A model generated the notes under the pieces. That model was not told the origin of the DNA and made no database searches. It saw nothing but the letters and a program-made list of their open reading frames with translations. A program made the translations under genes and the position numbers. Shown piece by piece: positions 1 through 12,600 of a DNA stretch of 64,000 bases (position 1 is its first letter; the number at the start of each line of letters is the position of its first letter). The stretch comes from Tubiluchus corallicola. Lineage: Eukaryota; Priapulida; Priapulimorpha; Priapulimorphida; Tubiluchidae. Location: the NCBI GenBank assembly GCA_030141605.1, contig JAQGDQ010000436.1, forward strand, positions 124,001-188,000, in the 5' to 3' direction.

Positions 1-2154
1 TCATTCAATCAAGGTAACTTTTTAAGCGAGCTTCAAGTTAATATAAGTAACCTAACACTGAATGATGGCGAAGCAGACATACACTCTTACTGCTCACAAT
101 TCATGGACTCGTTTAAAACATTACTTGATAAACATGCCCCACTCAAAACGTTATCAAGGAAAAACTCAAAAACTATAGCTAAACCATGGATCACTCCCGG
201 CATTCTTAATTCTATTAAAACAAGAAGCCGTATGTATACAACACACAAGTTATCCAACTCGCTGTATAAGCAAAATTTATATAAAACATATTCTAACAAA
301 CTTAATCACATCAAACATGCATCCAAAAAGAAGTATTACTCCCAGATCTTGGTTGCAAACAAAAATAACATGAAACAAACTTGGAGCACTATCAATGAAC
401 TTCTCAAAATTAAAAAAAGGACAGCTAGTATAATGCCAACTAAAGTTCGTTACCAAGGCACAACCTCGTGTGACCCGCACCATAAAGCTAATGCTTTTAA
501 CAGTTTTTTTGCAAACATTGGTATATCACTGGCATCACGCATAACACAACCCGAAAACTGTAAGTATACAGACTATTTAATGCATCCCCAAGAAAATTCT
601 TTCTATATCACACCAGTTAGCGAAATCGAGATTTCCCAAGCTATTGATAGACTAGATCCCAATAAAGCAAAAGGCCCTTATGACATCCCAATTACATATT
701 TTAAAATGTCCAAAAACATAATTTTAGCTCCGCTTACAAATCTGTTTAATGCGTCAATTCTGACTGGGACATTCCCCGACACTTTAAAACTGGCAAAAGT
801 AATCCCCATATATAAAAAAGATGATCCAAATGAGCTGAACAACTACCGACCTATCTCACTCATATCACCCATTGCCAAAATTTTTGAGTCAATTTTATAT
901 AAACGCCTGATGACATATTTAATCAAAAATGATACAATATCATGTTTTCACTTCGGTTTCCGCAAAAATCATTCCACAATATTAGCAACTGCTGAAATCA
1001 TAGACAATCTTCTGACAAACCTAGACAATAAATTACTTACCTGCGGCATTTTTCTTGATTTAACAAAAGCTTTTGACACCGTTCAACACGACATTTTACT
1101 CAACAAAATGGACTATTATGGTATCCGTGGAATCACGCAAAAACTATTCCAGTCATATCTTACAAACAGACACCAGTTTACGGTTGTTGACAATTTTGCC
1201 TCTGACCGATGCTCAATTCAGTGTGGTGTACCCCAAGGATCCACCTTGGGTCCACTTCTTTTCCTGATATATATAAATGACCTCCCTCTTTGTACTAACA
1301 TGCAAACACGACTTTTTGCTGATGACACTAACCTCTTCTTAGCAGACAACGATACGCAAAATCTTGAGCTTAGAAGTAATGAAGAATTGATCAAAATTAA
1401 CACATGGATGCGTACAAATAAGTTAACAGTAAACTATAATAAAACAAAATTTATGATCATAAGAAATAAATTTGAAAACAATGAAAACTCCATTATAACA
1501 GTATCCATGCAAGACTGTTTATTAGAACAAGTATCAGACATAAAATATCTGGGCGTCTACATAGATGACACCCTTAATTGGTCAACACACATAAAAAATA
1601 TTACCTACAAAGTAAGCAAAGTTACAGGTATATTTTTTAAATTGGGGCATTACTTGAGCACGGATATACTAAAAATGATTTACTTTGCCATTGTGTACCC
1701 ACACATTAACTATTGTATCTTATCGTGGGGCACAGCAAAAAAATCTGTTTTGAAACCTCTTACATCAGCACATAACAAAATTATCAAAACAATGACTTTT
1801 GCTGGGTTCCGAGATCATGCTACCCCTTCCTATTATGCTTTGCAATTATTAAAAATTAATGAAATTTATAAGCTTGAGTTAGCGAAATTCATGTTCAAGT
1901 ATAAAAAGTGCATTCTACCTAAATTATATGGCAATTATTTCAAAAAGATTAGTGACGTTCACCAGTATTCTACGAGAGCAGCTACCAAACAAAACTATTT
2001 TCAGGAAAGATTTAACACAACAAAAGGTCTACAAACTTTAAAACATAATGGTACAATTCTCTGGAATACTCTTTCAGATGATCTTAAGCAATCGACTAGT
2101 ATCTATCAGTTAAGTAAATTATATAAATGTCAACTCTTGCAAACTTATTATTGA
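1..2154 (+). CDS. LINE (non-LTR retrotransposon) ORF2, 3' part with complete reverse transcriptase
   Basis: The frame is open from base 1, so the ORF is cut by the window edge; the first ATG inside is at 103 and the stop ends at 2154. Counted from that ATG, reverse-transcriptase blocks appear in order: YKKDDPNELNNYRPISL near residues 237-253, GFRKNHST near 284, the catalytic LDLTKAFD near 318, GVPQGSTLGPLLFLIYINDL near 374-393, and the FADDTNLF box (catalytic Asp pair) near 405-412. FADDT rather than YADD is typical of the CR1/L2/Jockey group. The upstream apurinic endonuclease expected in this group lies outside the window. There is no internal stop or frameshift over 2.1 kb, so this is a young copy. 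It would nick target DNA and copy its own RNA at the nick. The exact clade is not assigned. Confidence 0.93.
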   Translation, partial: SFNQGNFLSELQVNISNLTLNDGEADIHSYCSQFMDSFKTLLDKHAPLKTLSRKNSKTIAKPWITPGILNSIKTRSRMYTTHKLSNSLYKQNLYKTYSNKLNHIKHASKKKYYSQILVANKNNMKQTWSTINELLKIKKRTASIMPTKVRYQGTTSCDPHHKANAFNSFFANIGISLASRITQPENCKYTDYLMHPQENSFYITPVSEIEISQAIDRLDPNKAKGPYDIPITYFKMSKNIILAPLTNLFNASILTGTFPDTLKLAKVIPIYKKDDPNELNNYRPISLISPIAKIFESILYKRLMTYLIKNDTISCFHFGFRKNHSTILATAEIIDNLLTNLDNKLLTCGIFLDLTKAFDTVQHDILLNKMDYYGIRGITQKLFQSYLTNRHQFTVVDNFASDRCSIQCGVPQGSTLGPLLFLIYINDLPLCTNMQTRLFADDTNLFLADNDTQNLELRSNEELIKINTWMRTNKLTVNYNKTKFMIIRNKFENNENSIITVSMQDCLLEQVSDIKYLGVYIDDTLNWSTHIKNITYKVSKVTGIFFKLGHYLSTDILKMIYFAIVYPHINYCILSWGTAKKSVLKPLTSAHNKIIKTMTFAGFRDHATPSYYALQLLKINEIYKLELAKFMFKYKKCILPKLYGNYFKKISDVHQYSTRAATKQNYFQERFNTTKGLQTLKHNGTILWNTLSDDLKQSTSIYQLSKLYKCQLLQTYY

Positions 2155-2656
2155 GATAAGCGTACAGTATTTTGCCTATCTATCTGCCTCTTCATTTTAC
2201 ATCAGATCATCAAAACTCGCTCTGTATTTATTTATTTTTTTTTACATTATGCTTGTGTTATAAAGTAAATTTCAGTTACCATTGTTATTATGTTTCTGAT
2301 GTCAGATTTTTATTTCAGTTCTTGTTTCAGTCCTTATTTCAGTTATGTTCAGTTTGATTTTTTTTTATTATTATTATGCACTTATTATTACTGTGTATGA
2401 ATTGTACTAACACATTATAAGCATATCATTATCAATTTTATGTCATTCGTAACACTTTATTTATTATAAGCAGTACTAACACTAATACACTAGCATAGCG
2501 CCTATAAAAAATGTTCATCACTAACCAAAGGGCAGCTGACTAGATGACCAATTGGTCTTTCGCTGCCCTTTCTTCACATTTTTGTTGCTAAATTAATTGT
2601 ATTGAAATTGTGCGTGTGTTAAAAGATAAATAAAAGATTATTATTATTATTATTAT
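2155..2656 (+). mobile_element. 3' UTR and tail of the LINE, with a terminal hairpin
   Basis: This follows the reverse-transcriptase stop. It contains a stem-loop at 2527-2571 (AAAGGGCAGC pairing with GCTGCCCTTT, and GACCAATTGGTC inside) and ends in an (ATT)n tail at about 2636-2656. Related hairpins occur at 62295-62334 and, inverted, at 23550-23592, which marks the hairpin as a conserved 3' end of this LINE family. Confidence 0.8.
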
Positions 2657-3689
2657 TTACAATTATTTTGAATCAACTATAACTAGCTTTCTGAATGCAT
2701 GCTTGTCACCATGCCAGAAAAGTTGTCACTATGTAGAGCGTGACAGGAACATTACTTTCGTCTTAACAGGATTGCCTTGCCATTCACATCATATAAGGTG
2801 AATAGCTGAGCGGTCATGGCCCTTTGCCAGTCATTTTTAGGCAACCTCAAGGGCTGGCCAGATCCACGGCCTGGGTTTCATACTCATTCTTAGTGTTTTC
2901 ATTCTAGATACCGATTGTTGCTGTTTACCTTGCTGAGAGAGGATGCATTCATGTCCGATTGTGGTTAAGTTCCCTTTGCTGGTCCAGATTCTCATTTTAC
3001 CTTGATAAAGCCGCAGTTTTCGGTCTTGTCACATATAACGTTAAACAGGTCCAGCTTTTATATCCTGCATTCCAGCTTGTAGTGTGGTGAATTCTATAAA
3101 AAGAGTGAAGCGAACAATCTTCTAATGTTCTACAACTCCAGATATATGATTCAGAAGAACCAGTTGTGGGAAACAACGTAATGTGACATAAAGGGCAAAT
3201 TTCAATCCGTTTCTTATCTGTTTAAAACACAGCGTTCTGATCATTAAACATATTGACGAGAAGAAATGGTTGCCTATATATATATATATATAACTATTTG
3301 TAAACTTTTCTAATCAGGTGATATAAATATTATTACAAGTAATACAAACCTGAGATAATAGTAATAGTAATCTACTATTTTTCGTGAACAATTTTTTTCA
3401 ATAAGTACAATTTTTATTTACAATTTTAGTAAATTTGTGTGTAGTGTGTAACTGATTACATGGTTTACTATGTTCACTTGACACCATTTTACTCGCACAG
3501 ACGCACACTGAGATTTTAGAACAAAAATTGATACATTGCACTACTAATGTTGATTAGCTGATACCTGTGAATTTTCATTTCAATCAATGGCAGACTGAAT
3601 GTGGCTAGAAGCGATAGGCGTGAAAAAAGTAAGCATGTAGCTTCTGGTGCGTTGCATTTGCGCTAAATGAACAAAAGTCAAACGAAAAG
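2657..3689. other. Intergenic region between the LINE and DDX47
   Basis: I see no coding exon here. It holds a short (TA)n run at about 3276-3292 and should contain the promoter and 5' UTR of the downstream helicase gene. No TATA box or other promoter motif could be defended. Confidence 0.5.
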
Positions 3690-6600
3690 ATGGCGCGCTC
3701 CGTTGAAAGTGTGTGGGCCGACAATGTTGATGAGAGGCATCAAATTTCGAAAGAAAAAGAGCAAGCCGAAGACACCACGTTTAGTTCGCTGGTTCGTTGA
3801 CTTATGTCTTTTCTCTAGGTTCTTCTAAAGCTGTGGTTGAGCTTCTCTTAGACGGTGATCTAGAGTAGAGTGCACATGGTTCTCATTTCATGCTAGGCCT
3901 CTTGTCTCTTTTGTCAGACATTAACAGCTTAGGCCAAACTGCCAGTATTGGTTCATTTGCTGTTGCCTTTAGAAACTGCTTTTTAGTTTTGCGAAAACGG
4001 CATGAAACATAACATATGAGTTTCATCACTTGGTTACTGTTTCGGAGAAATAAATGCGAAAAGACTTGAGGTTGCACAGATTGGCTTAAACTGGCAACAT
4101 TTATGCTACTATACTGTAACTTTCGTAAATTCACATATTAAGAAAGAACGCTGCCACGAAAGGTATTCGGTTTTAAATAAAAAATGCACAGAATTCATTT
4201 TAAGTGATTCTCCACATCATTATAATTTAATATTTTGACTAAAATTTATATGAAATTACAAAATGAATTTATGAAGTGTAGTACATTCAAAACCGGTTAT
4301 TAGTTTCTCAAGCATCAGCTTGCTTAGTGGTTTTTAATACTAATATTATCCAGCATTTTATTTATTGCCAGTGTTGAGTAGTAACACATTACTGCAACAA
4401 GATTACTTTTTAATAACAAGTAATATAACGCAATCACACTTGCTATCAGATTACTAGTTAGTTCGGCAGTAATGCCACCAAACCTGCCTTATTTATCTGT
4501 CCATGAATAACATTTTAAACTTCAGTTGTTTTAATGGTTTAGCTGCCTTTTGGTTTGTCTTTGCCAGACTGCCATGCAATGCCTGTATGCACACAGGCTG
4601 TTTACTACCTTGCTCAAATAATTACTTCATTTGACATTCAAATTGACTTCATGATAAGAAGAACTTCTACAACTGTAGCTCTTGATTGTTTTGTGTACTC
4701 AATGCTTGGTCACGTGCAAGGTTGGAGACTGTAATATCTGGAAAGGTACACATAATATGGGACATAAGCTCAGTAAAGCCAGGCCCAGTCAGGGACTACC
4801 ACACTGTTCTGTGCATATTATATAGCCCTGGTTTAGTAAAGTAACACAGCTGAATGCCATTGTGTGTGTACAGTTGTTTGTAACATGGGTGACAAAGATC
4901 AGGCTTTGTCTTCAGCTCAGTATGCAGGGGCCATGATTTTAATTTTGTAAATGCATAAAAACTAAATATAATAGTGCAGTGCACTTTGTGTGCAGGGAAA
5001 GAACTGTTATCTACATCTAAAAACTCAATGTTGCAGTGAATTTTGCTAAAAAAATGTGGAGTGAATTAACCTAATTAGTGATTTAGGTAAGTTGCAGAAT
5101 CAATGCTTTAATTTCTCTAAGCCAAACAGAATGCACATTATTTGCTAAAGCATTACTCAAACGAACACACAAAACTAATCAGTAAACGGTAAGCAATTAC
5201 CCTTGCTAAAAGTAATCAGCAATGAATAATTAGATTACAATTATTCTGAATTAATTAGTAATCATGTCGGATTACTTGTCAAAAAAATGAACCCAATACT
5301 GTTTATTACAGGGTGTTTGTGATGTTTTATGCGAAGCGTGTGAGCAACTTAAATGGGAGCATCCGACTAAAATACAAGTGGAGGCTCTACCAGTTGCCTT
5401 TCAAGGTACATTTTTTTGTTGAAACTTTGCAGCAATTTGTAGTGTACAAAATACAAGTGCAACATATAATAGGATTACCTTGTAAAAGATTTGTTGAGAG
5501 ACGCAATATAGCCAGGATGAGATACACACCAAGACAAATGATTTAGGATCCGTGTCTAAAAGAGGAACTGCTGGATTGAACTGCGGGACAATTATTGATA
5601 GCCCTAGATATGTGTATCTTTTACAAGAAAGCCATATGCACTTTCACTTTCCATTATTTTTATGTATGAACATGCACATGTCGTCGGTCAAAAGCAGTGC
5701 AGAATTGTTTATCTAAGGCAAAGGTGACAGCAGTGGAGTGGCCCGAAACAATCTATCTCATAGGCATATTCAGGAGGGGGTGCTGCCACCCCATCTTTGC
5801 CATGCGAAAATTATTTTATTTCAATAATTGTAATTATTTTAATAAGTGTGCAGAAGGCGTATATTCCATGCACACTCTTGTAGTCTACTCTTGTAATGCT
5901 AAACTAGTCGATTGCGCACTTTTTAGTTATGTGAAAGGGAAATCCCCACCCCTCGAGGAAGCTAAGTGTGACTGATTGAGAGTGCAGCTGACTGTCCATT
6001 CGCTGGAATTGAATTTGTTACTTTTTTGGGCAAGTCCACGAACAACCTGTGTGGGGTGAAAGAAAGTAATTTTCATCTTCATTCAATCTGTAGTGTATGA
6101 AGTAAATTAGTGTCACAGCAAATCGAATATTTACTTCACCATATTGTGACACTTAAAGTCGATTTGGAAATTGAAAAGATCTCTGAATGAGGAAATTCCA
6201 GACGATGGGTGAAGAAATCTCAAAATATGGTGGAAGCACCGACTGGCTGGGTCAGTAGTATGGTTGCTACGAACTCACTTCTTAGTACGAAGAATGAACT
6301 CGCCCCCTGTCTGTAAATCCTGGATTTGCCGTGCATGTTGTAATCTTATCAAAATTTTGCGGAAGGCTGTAAAAATGTGAAGAATAAGGTTAGTACAGAG
6401 AGACTGTCATCAAATGCTGTATCATTAAGTAAGTCGTTAAGGTTGTCTGGGTGAAGGAAGTTTCCACAGAGCACTGCCACAACATGATCAACAGCATGCT
6501 TGAGTCCACATGTACATGTGTAGGCAGTTATCAAAAGCAAAGGACTCAAATTTTGTGATATTTAAATGAGTTTGCAAAAAAAAAATTTTATTGCAGATGT

Positions 6601-9600
6601 GTAGTTTAGAAGTTGTTTAAGCTAAGAATGTATTTTTTTCTTTCTAAAAAGCAAAAAATTGTAGGGTGGTCTTAAGTTTTTGTTTAATATTGTACATTCT
6701 CACTATTCAAAATGAATCCCATGTTGTTGTTGTTGTTGTTGTTGCTGCTGTTGCTGTTTCTGTTATTGTTGTTGTTGTTGCTGTTGCTGCTGTTACTATG
6801 TTGCTGTTGCTGCTGCTGTTGTTATTGCTGTGATTGTAGTCACTGCTACTGTCATTGTCATTGTCATCACTGTTGCCACCACTGCTGTTGTTGTCATTGT
6901 AACTCCATTTTTTGCAGGAAAAGATGTTATTGGTTTAGCTGAGACTGGTTCAGGGAAGACTGCCGCCTTTGCTCTGCCCATACTGCAGGCATTATTGGAA
7001 TCACCACAGAGATTGTTTGCTTTGGTGCTGACACCTACCCGTGAGCTGGCTTTTCAGATCTCTGAACAGTTTGAAGCTCTTGGTTCATCAATCGGTGTAA
7101 CTTGTGGTAAATTTTTAATTTTTATCATTTGTGGAATAAAAAATTTGCACATAATATCATCTGTTCATTTATGGACACTATTAGTATTTCTTAAAGTTTT
7201 TTTTATTTATTCTATTGTCTCATTCCCGAAGCATTTGGTGGTGTTATAAAGTGTTTGAAATATTTTAATTTTTAAAACTCATACAAGTTTCTTTATGTAC
7301 TTGAATAAATGTGAAATTAAGACAACACTACTAAAGTGGAACGTATGTTTCAGATAATAAAAATATAAAACATGTTCCACTTGTTTATTATTGTCGAATG
7401 ATAGTTACAGTCCTAGTTGTTCAAATACAGAAACTTACATTATCACAGATTTGTCAGTTGACATTAATATTAAACAAATGAAGGAATTTTTGCCAAAATA
7501 TTGAATTTCGTGAGTTATACTTTCACTGCTTTTCTTACTTAGCTTACATGTGGCTTACTGCAGAATAGCAGTTTATAATCCTATTTTCTATGGTTCAAAT
7601 TAATGACGATGTAATTTTTTCGTGATCTGACATGTGACTACTTCAGATTTTCTATGAGCAAAGCAGCAATGTTCATTAGCATATCACATTATAATACCTT
7701 ATATAACATAATATATGAAGGAGTAAGTTGTTACTGTTAATGTTCTTTTACATTGTGCAATTTTTTTTAAACAGTTATTCAGTATAGGCATTTTGTCATT
7801 AACAGTTATGTTGACTGCTCTTGTTTAAATATGAAAAAATGTGTGTTGCAGTACTATAATAGCTATATAAGTGCATCTCTTAACTCCCTACCTTTCAGAG
7901 GGCTGGTTGCTCATCAGGGGAGTGGTCAATCTTTGTTGTACTGTTGGGGGACCTGGATCTGACCAGCCTGGTTGTGTTCAACCTACTGGCTTGTATCAGA
8001 TTTTTTTGGACAAAGGCTAAGAGATGGAAGACTCAAAATTCAAACGACTTCACTGCCTCGGAGGGAATTCTTTTGATGGAAAGAATAATTTCATCATTGA
8101 TAATGATGGTTGGCTACTAGCAAGAGAATATTGTCACTAAAATATCTGCAAGATTTAATAAATAAATGAATGATTATATAAGAGGGAAAATGTGTTGTGA
8201 AATGAAGATGGTGACGTTAACAAGTGCGTGAATGTCGTATTATTTATTGAAATGCAGCAAATTGTTCCAACTTAGATTGTTTAAATAAAACTTTAAATTT
8301 GTTTTTTATGCTCAGTCGGATAAACAGAAAGTTTGAATATTTTTCAGCTGTGATCGTTGGAGGTATTGACATGGTGTCACAAGCCATGCAACTTGGGAAG
8401 AAACCTCACATCGTCATAGCGACGCCCGGTCGTTTAGTGGATCACTTAGAAAACACAAAAGGGTTTAGCCTTCGTGCACTCAAGTACTTGGTACATATAG
8501 CCGTTTGGCCATTATATGTGACACTATGTCTGCGCCTAATTAGTTGAACTATAACAGCTTGTTTGTCTGCTTGGAAAAACATTTGCAATGATTCGAATAC
8601 CTGCATATTTTTGTTGGTTGCAATTCTTTTAAATACACTAGGTACAGTTTGAAGTCAGGACACTTTTAATATTTTTCTGTAGGCAGTGAAACTCAAATTC
8701 TTTGTGCTTGCAACATTGACTACATAAACAGTAGTCAGTTTTGGAACCACTAAAGCTTCGTTTAATTGCTTTTTCTTTCAAATTTATAACTTTCCATCCA
8801 GCATTATTATCAACATAAGTGTCTTTCTTGAGAAGGAGATATTTGCATGAACTTACTTTTAAATATTCACTTCTCAACCAGTATTGAACTTGAAACCTTC
8901 TGCGTAAAGCACAGAAAATTGTGCTACCAAGAAATGATTGGAGAGCTACTATGATAGTGCATTTTTATAGCTTAATTGCTCTTCTGTAGTAACTAATTTT
9001 CTAATTATTCTTCATTAGCATGTGCATATTTTTAGGTAATGGACGAAGCGGATCGTATTCTCAACATGGATTTTGAAGTGGAGGTGGATAAGATTCTCAA
9101 AGTTGTGCCAAGGGAACGCAGAACTTATCTTTTCTCCGCGACGATGACTAAGAAAGTTGGTATTTGTTGTAATAACAATCACGTTGTTTTCTTTACCATA
9201 GCAACCCACAAGCTTGGATATTCTGTTCCTCAAATTTTTTACACACAATTTGAAATTTGAAAATTATTGTTTTTATGGCACTCATTCGTGACGAGAAACT
9301 TAAAACTTTGCTATCTGAACTGTATTTTTAAAAGTTTCTAAATTGAAATGGTGCGAAATATTCAAGTCTAGTCAGTTACTTTGCTATTGTGTTGTGTTAT
9401 CGTGCACATTCTGTACCTGGTTTTGCAGTGGAATAAATGCTAACTAATCCATCTCGTGTGACTTATAAGTCCCCTACAAAAAGAGTAATTATAATAATTA
9501 ATATAGATCGTCATTGATGAGAAAGGTTCATGTCTAATTTCTCCCATATTTGTATGCATTCAGCATCCAATCTTTGCCTGCTTTTCATCAATAAGTAAAA

Positions 9601-12600
9601 TCCATAACTGAAATACAGTAGGTGTCACTTAATAGACTTACGGTTAATGGACTCAATCTCTTAATGCCTGGAATGGGCCGCTTCTATTCAAATATACATA
9701 AAAACTGTCGGTAATTGATTCAATATTTTTCCTTCATTTGCGTAAAATAAGATATTTGTATTTGCCCAAACAGCCTTTCCTACTTCTATGTCATCTTTAC
9801 TTCCCTTTTGTGCATTATATGTGTAGAAACAGTCATGTTAAGTACCGTTTTGTTTGTAAGCAGGTACGTTTATCATGCGCTAATACGCTAGCGTGGCTAG
9901 GTTTTGCTTTGACTCTGTTACCCGCTCGCCCACTGTTACCCAAAGAATTTCTGGGAGCTAAACATTTAATCACTTGCCTATCGGTTTCCTTTTGATGCTC
10001 TAGTTGCAAATCGCGCTTTCATGCAGGTACAGTAATCAGCTGGTATTCCTCGTGACTTACAAGAGTAAATATCATGCAGCAAATAAGAGCAATGTAAGTG
10101 AGCAGACGATTCAGAATTGCTTTAGTCATGCACAACAGCAGATTTTTATAATTACGAGAATTTTGTGGGTCAACTTCTTCGCAAGAAAATGAAGCAGTCG
10201 ACTTTGAAGGAATTTCTGTAATTTTTGCAAATAAACAGACTTAGAAAAGTCTGTGATTTAGAAAAGTATACTTTTCAATTTATTGCTAATTCACTTATAT
10301 AAATTAGTATTTTAAAATATTTTTTCTAATTTTTAACTGCACAAAGGAATTTAGGTATTACTTCGTTTCTAAAATTCATTAAAAACCGTTGCAAGGCATA
10401 GTAAGCTGATGATTCATACTTCTACACCTGTGATACTACACCCATCAGTTAATAGGTTCACTCGATTAATTGGGTCAAAACATGTCGGTGCCAAAGTGAG
10501 TCTATTAAATAGCATCTATTGTATTTCATAAAAAGGTTGTGGGTCTCTATGCAGTAAGATTCACTAGACTCGTGATGTGCTCTTCTTTTATGATAGTTTC
10601 AACGAGACACTTCACGTTACTCTGTCAATCTACAAAGTTTAATGACAAGTGTGCTGTGATCTCGAACCTTGTTGTAGTGTTCGTGAGCTGCATGATTTAC
10701 GTTAATTTGGGTTTTCTAGGTACAAAAGCTACAGAGGGCAGCACTGAGAGATCCAGTAAAAGTTGAAGTTTCGACAAAATACCAAACAGTTGAGAAATTG
10801 CAGCAGTTCTATATTTTCATTCCCACTAAATTTAAGGTTAGTTTATGTAAATCTATTTGCAGAAGTGTGTTTTATTGATTTTTGCTGGTTCATTGTTAAA
10901 AATAGAATGCCGTACCCATTGTTTACAGGTTAGTAATTGTTAAGATCATTATTTTTGTTTTGACATTACTAATGACTTTCATTAGATTTCATTCAACACT
11001 TTCGGGATTTCATTTTCATGGTATTGTTCACTGTGTAGCACTTATGTGCACATGTAGTTTCCAGTTTTCAAAGACGTAAATTGACAATTAAACTTGGGGT
11101 TTAACGGTTACCCAAGAAAAGTAGATTGACACATTTCATAGAAGTCTTATTAGGAAAGCTTTAAATATAAGATGGCCATACATAACCAAAAATGAAGATT
11201 TACACACTAGAACGAAAGAAATTTATTGGCGTTCAAAAGTTAAGATCCGAAGATTGAGATGGCTAGGACATCTTCTAAGATTACCAAATGAAGCACCAGT
11301 AAGAATCGCCTTAAGGGAAGCGTTAAAACCTTGCAAATGCCACCTGGTAAACCTAAAACAACTTGGATAGATAAGATAAATAAAGATGTTCAACAACTTC
11401 AACTAAATCTATCTTTAGGAGTAGAAGAACTCCCGTTGTTCGCTGCAGATAAAAGAGGGTGGAATACTCTGATAAGTGTTGATACCTCAATACCTACATT
11501 AGGTGGAATGAGACTTTGAGAAACTGATGATTTTCATATCTCTAAAATTGTTTACATTAAAAATAAACCTACGGATAATTTATTGCTTATATGCTCAGGC
11601 AATAAATAGCCGGTGAAAGCTGCAATTGTTTCATTGTAGCGAAATTCTAACCAAGAGTTAGATGCTTCAGATAAAGCTTTGTTTAATTATGAATAAACCC
11701 AGCAATTTTCTGTTCTGCGTCATGTTAGGTCTCCCAAATTAAGCATTATTTGCAAGAAATCTTTGAACTCATCGCTTATCATCAGTAAAGAGAAAGAAGT
11801 AGCATAAAGCTATTAAAATTTTTTTTGTGAAAAGAATTGGCACGAGCTGTCAGTTCTCTTTAATAGTAGTAGGTCTTGTTCTAATATCAGAAGATGTTGA
11901 GGCATTAGCAGCAAAGTGCCCTTAAACAGATCCCAATTTTGTCTAGAAATCCTAGTCTGGAAGTGTTTTTTTTCTGATGTAGGATCTTTGAAACAACTAC
12001 ACCTACATATGTACCATCAAGACATGGCTTCTAATATTTTAATTAATTCCTTGTTTACTTTTCTTTTAGGATTGCTATTTGGTTTCCATTTTGAATGATT
12101 TGGCAGGCAACTCTTTCATGATTTTCTGCAGTACGTGTAACAACACGCTGCGGACCGCCCTGTTGCTGCGGAACCTCGGTTTCAACGCCGTTCCGCTGCA
12201 TGGACAAATGGGACAGAACAAACGTTTGGGAGCCTTGAACAAATTCAAGAGCAAAAGTCGCTCAATTTTGATAGCGACAGACGTGGCAAGCAGGTACTTG
12301 GCCTCTGTCTCTATTCACACCTTTGCAAATTCGCAGAATTTTCACTGAGAATTTTCTGATGGTGTTTACTTTTCTTGAATTTAAGACCTGCTCTATACTA
12401 GTCGAAGAGGAACTAGCTAAATTTGTTATCTCTTACTGCCATCTGGTGGTAACATTTGATCAAACTGGAAATAAGAAAGATTTTCCCCACAGAAGGAATA
12501 ACAAATGCCCAGTGATGATGAAATTTCTAGATATTTCTGATGTTAAGCTAGGCACTGATTGGTTGGAAAAATTTGGAACGAACAAGTTTTAGGATTGATA

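Noticed and set aside
6712-6942. Poly-Leu/poly-Cys ORF
   Set aside because: Reading of the (TTG/TGC)n run just before DDX47 exon 3; the real exon starts at 6918 in another frame.
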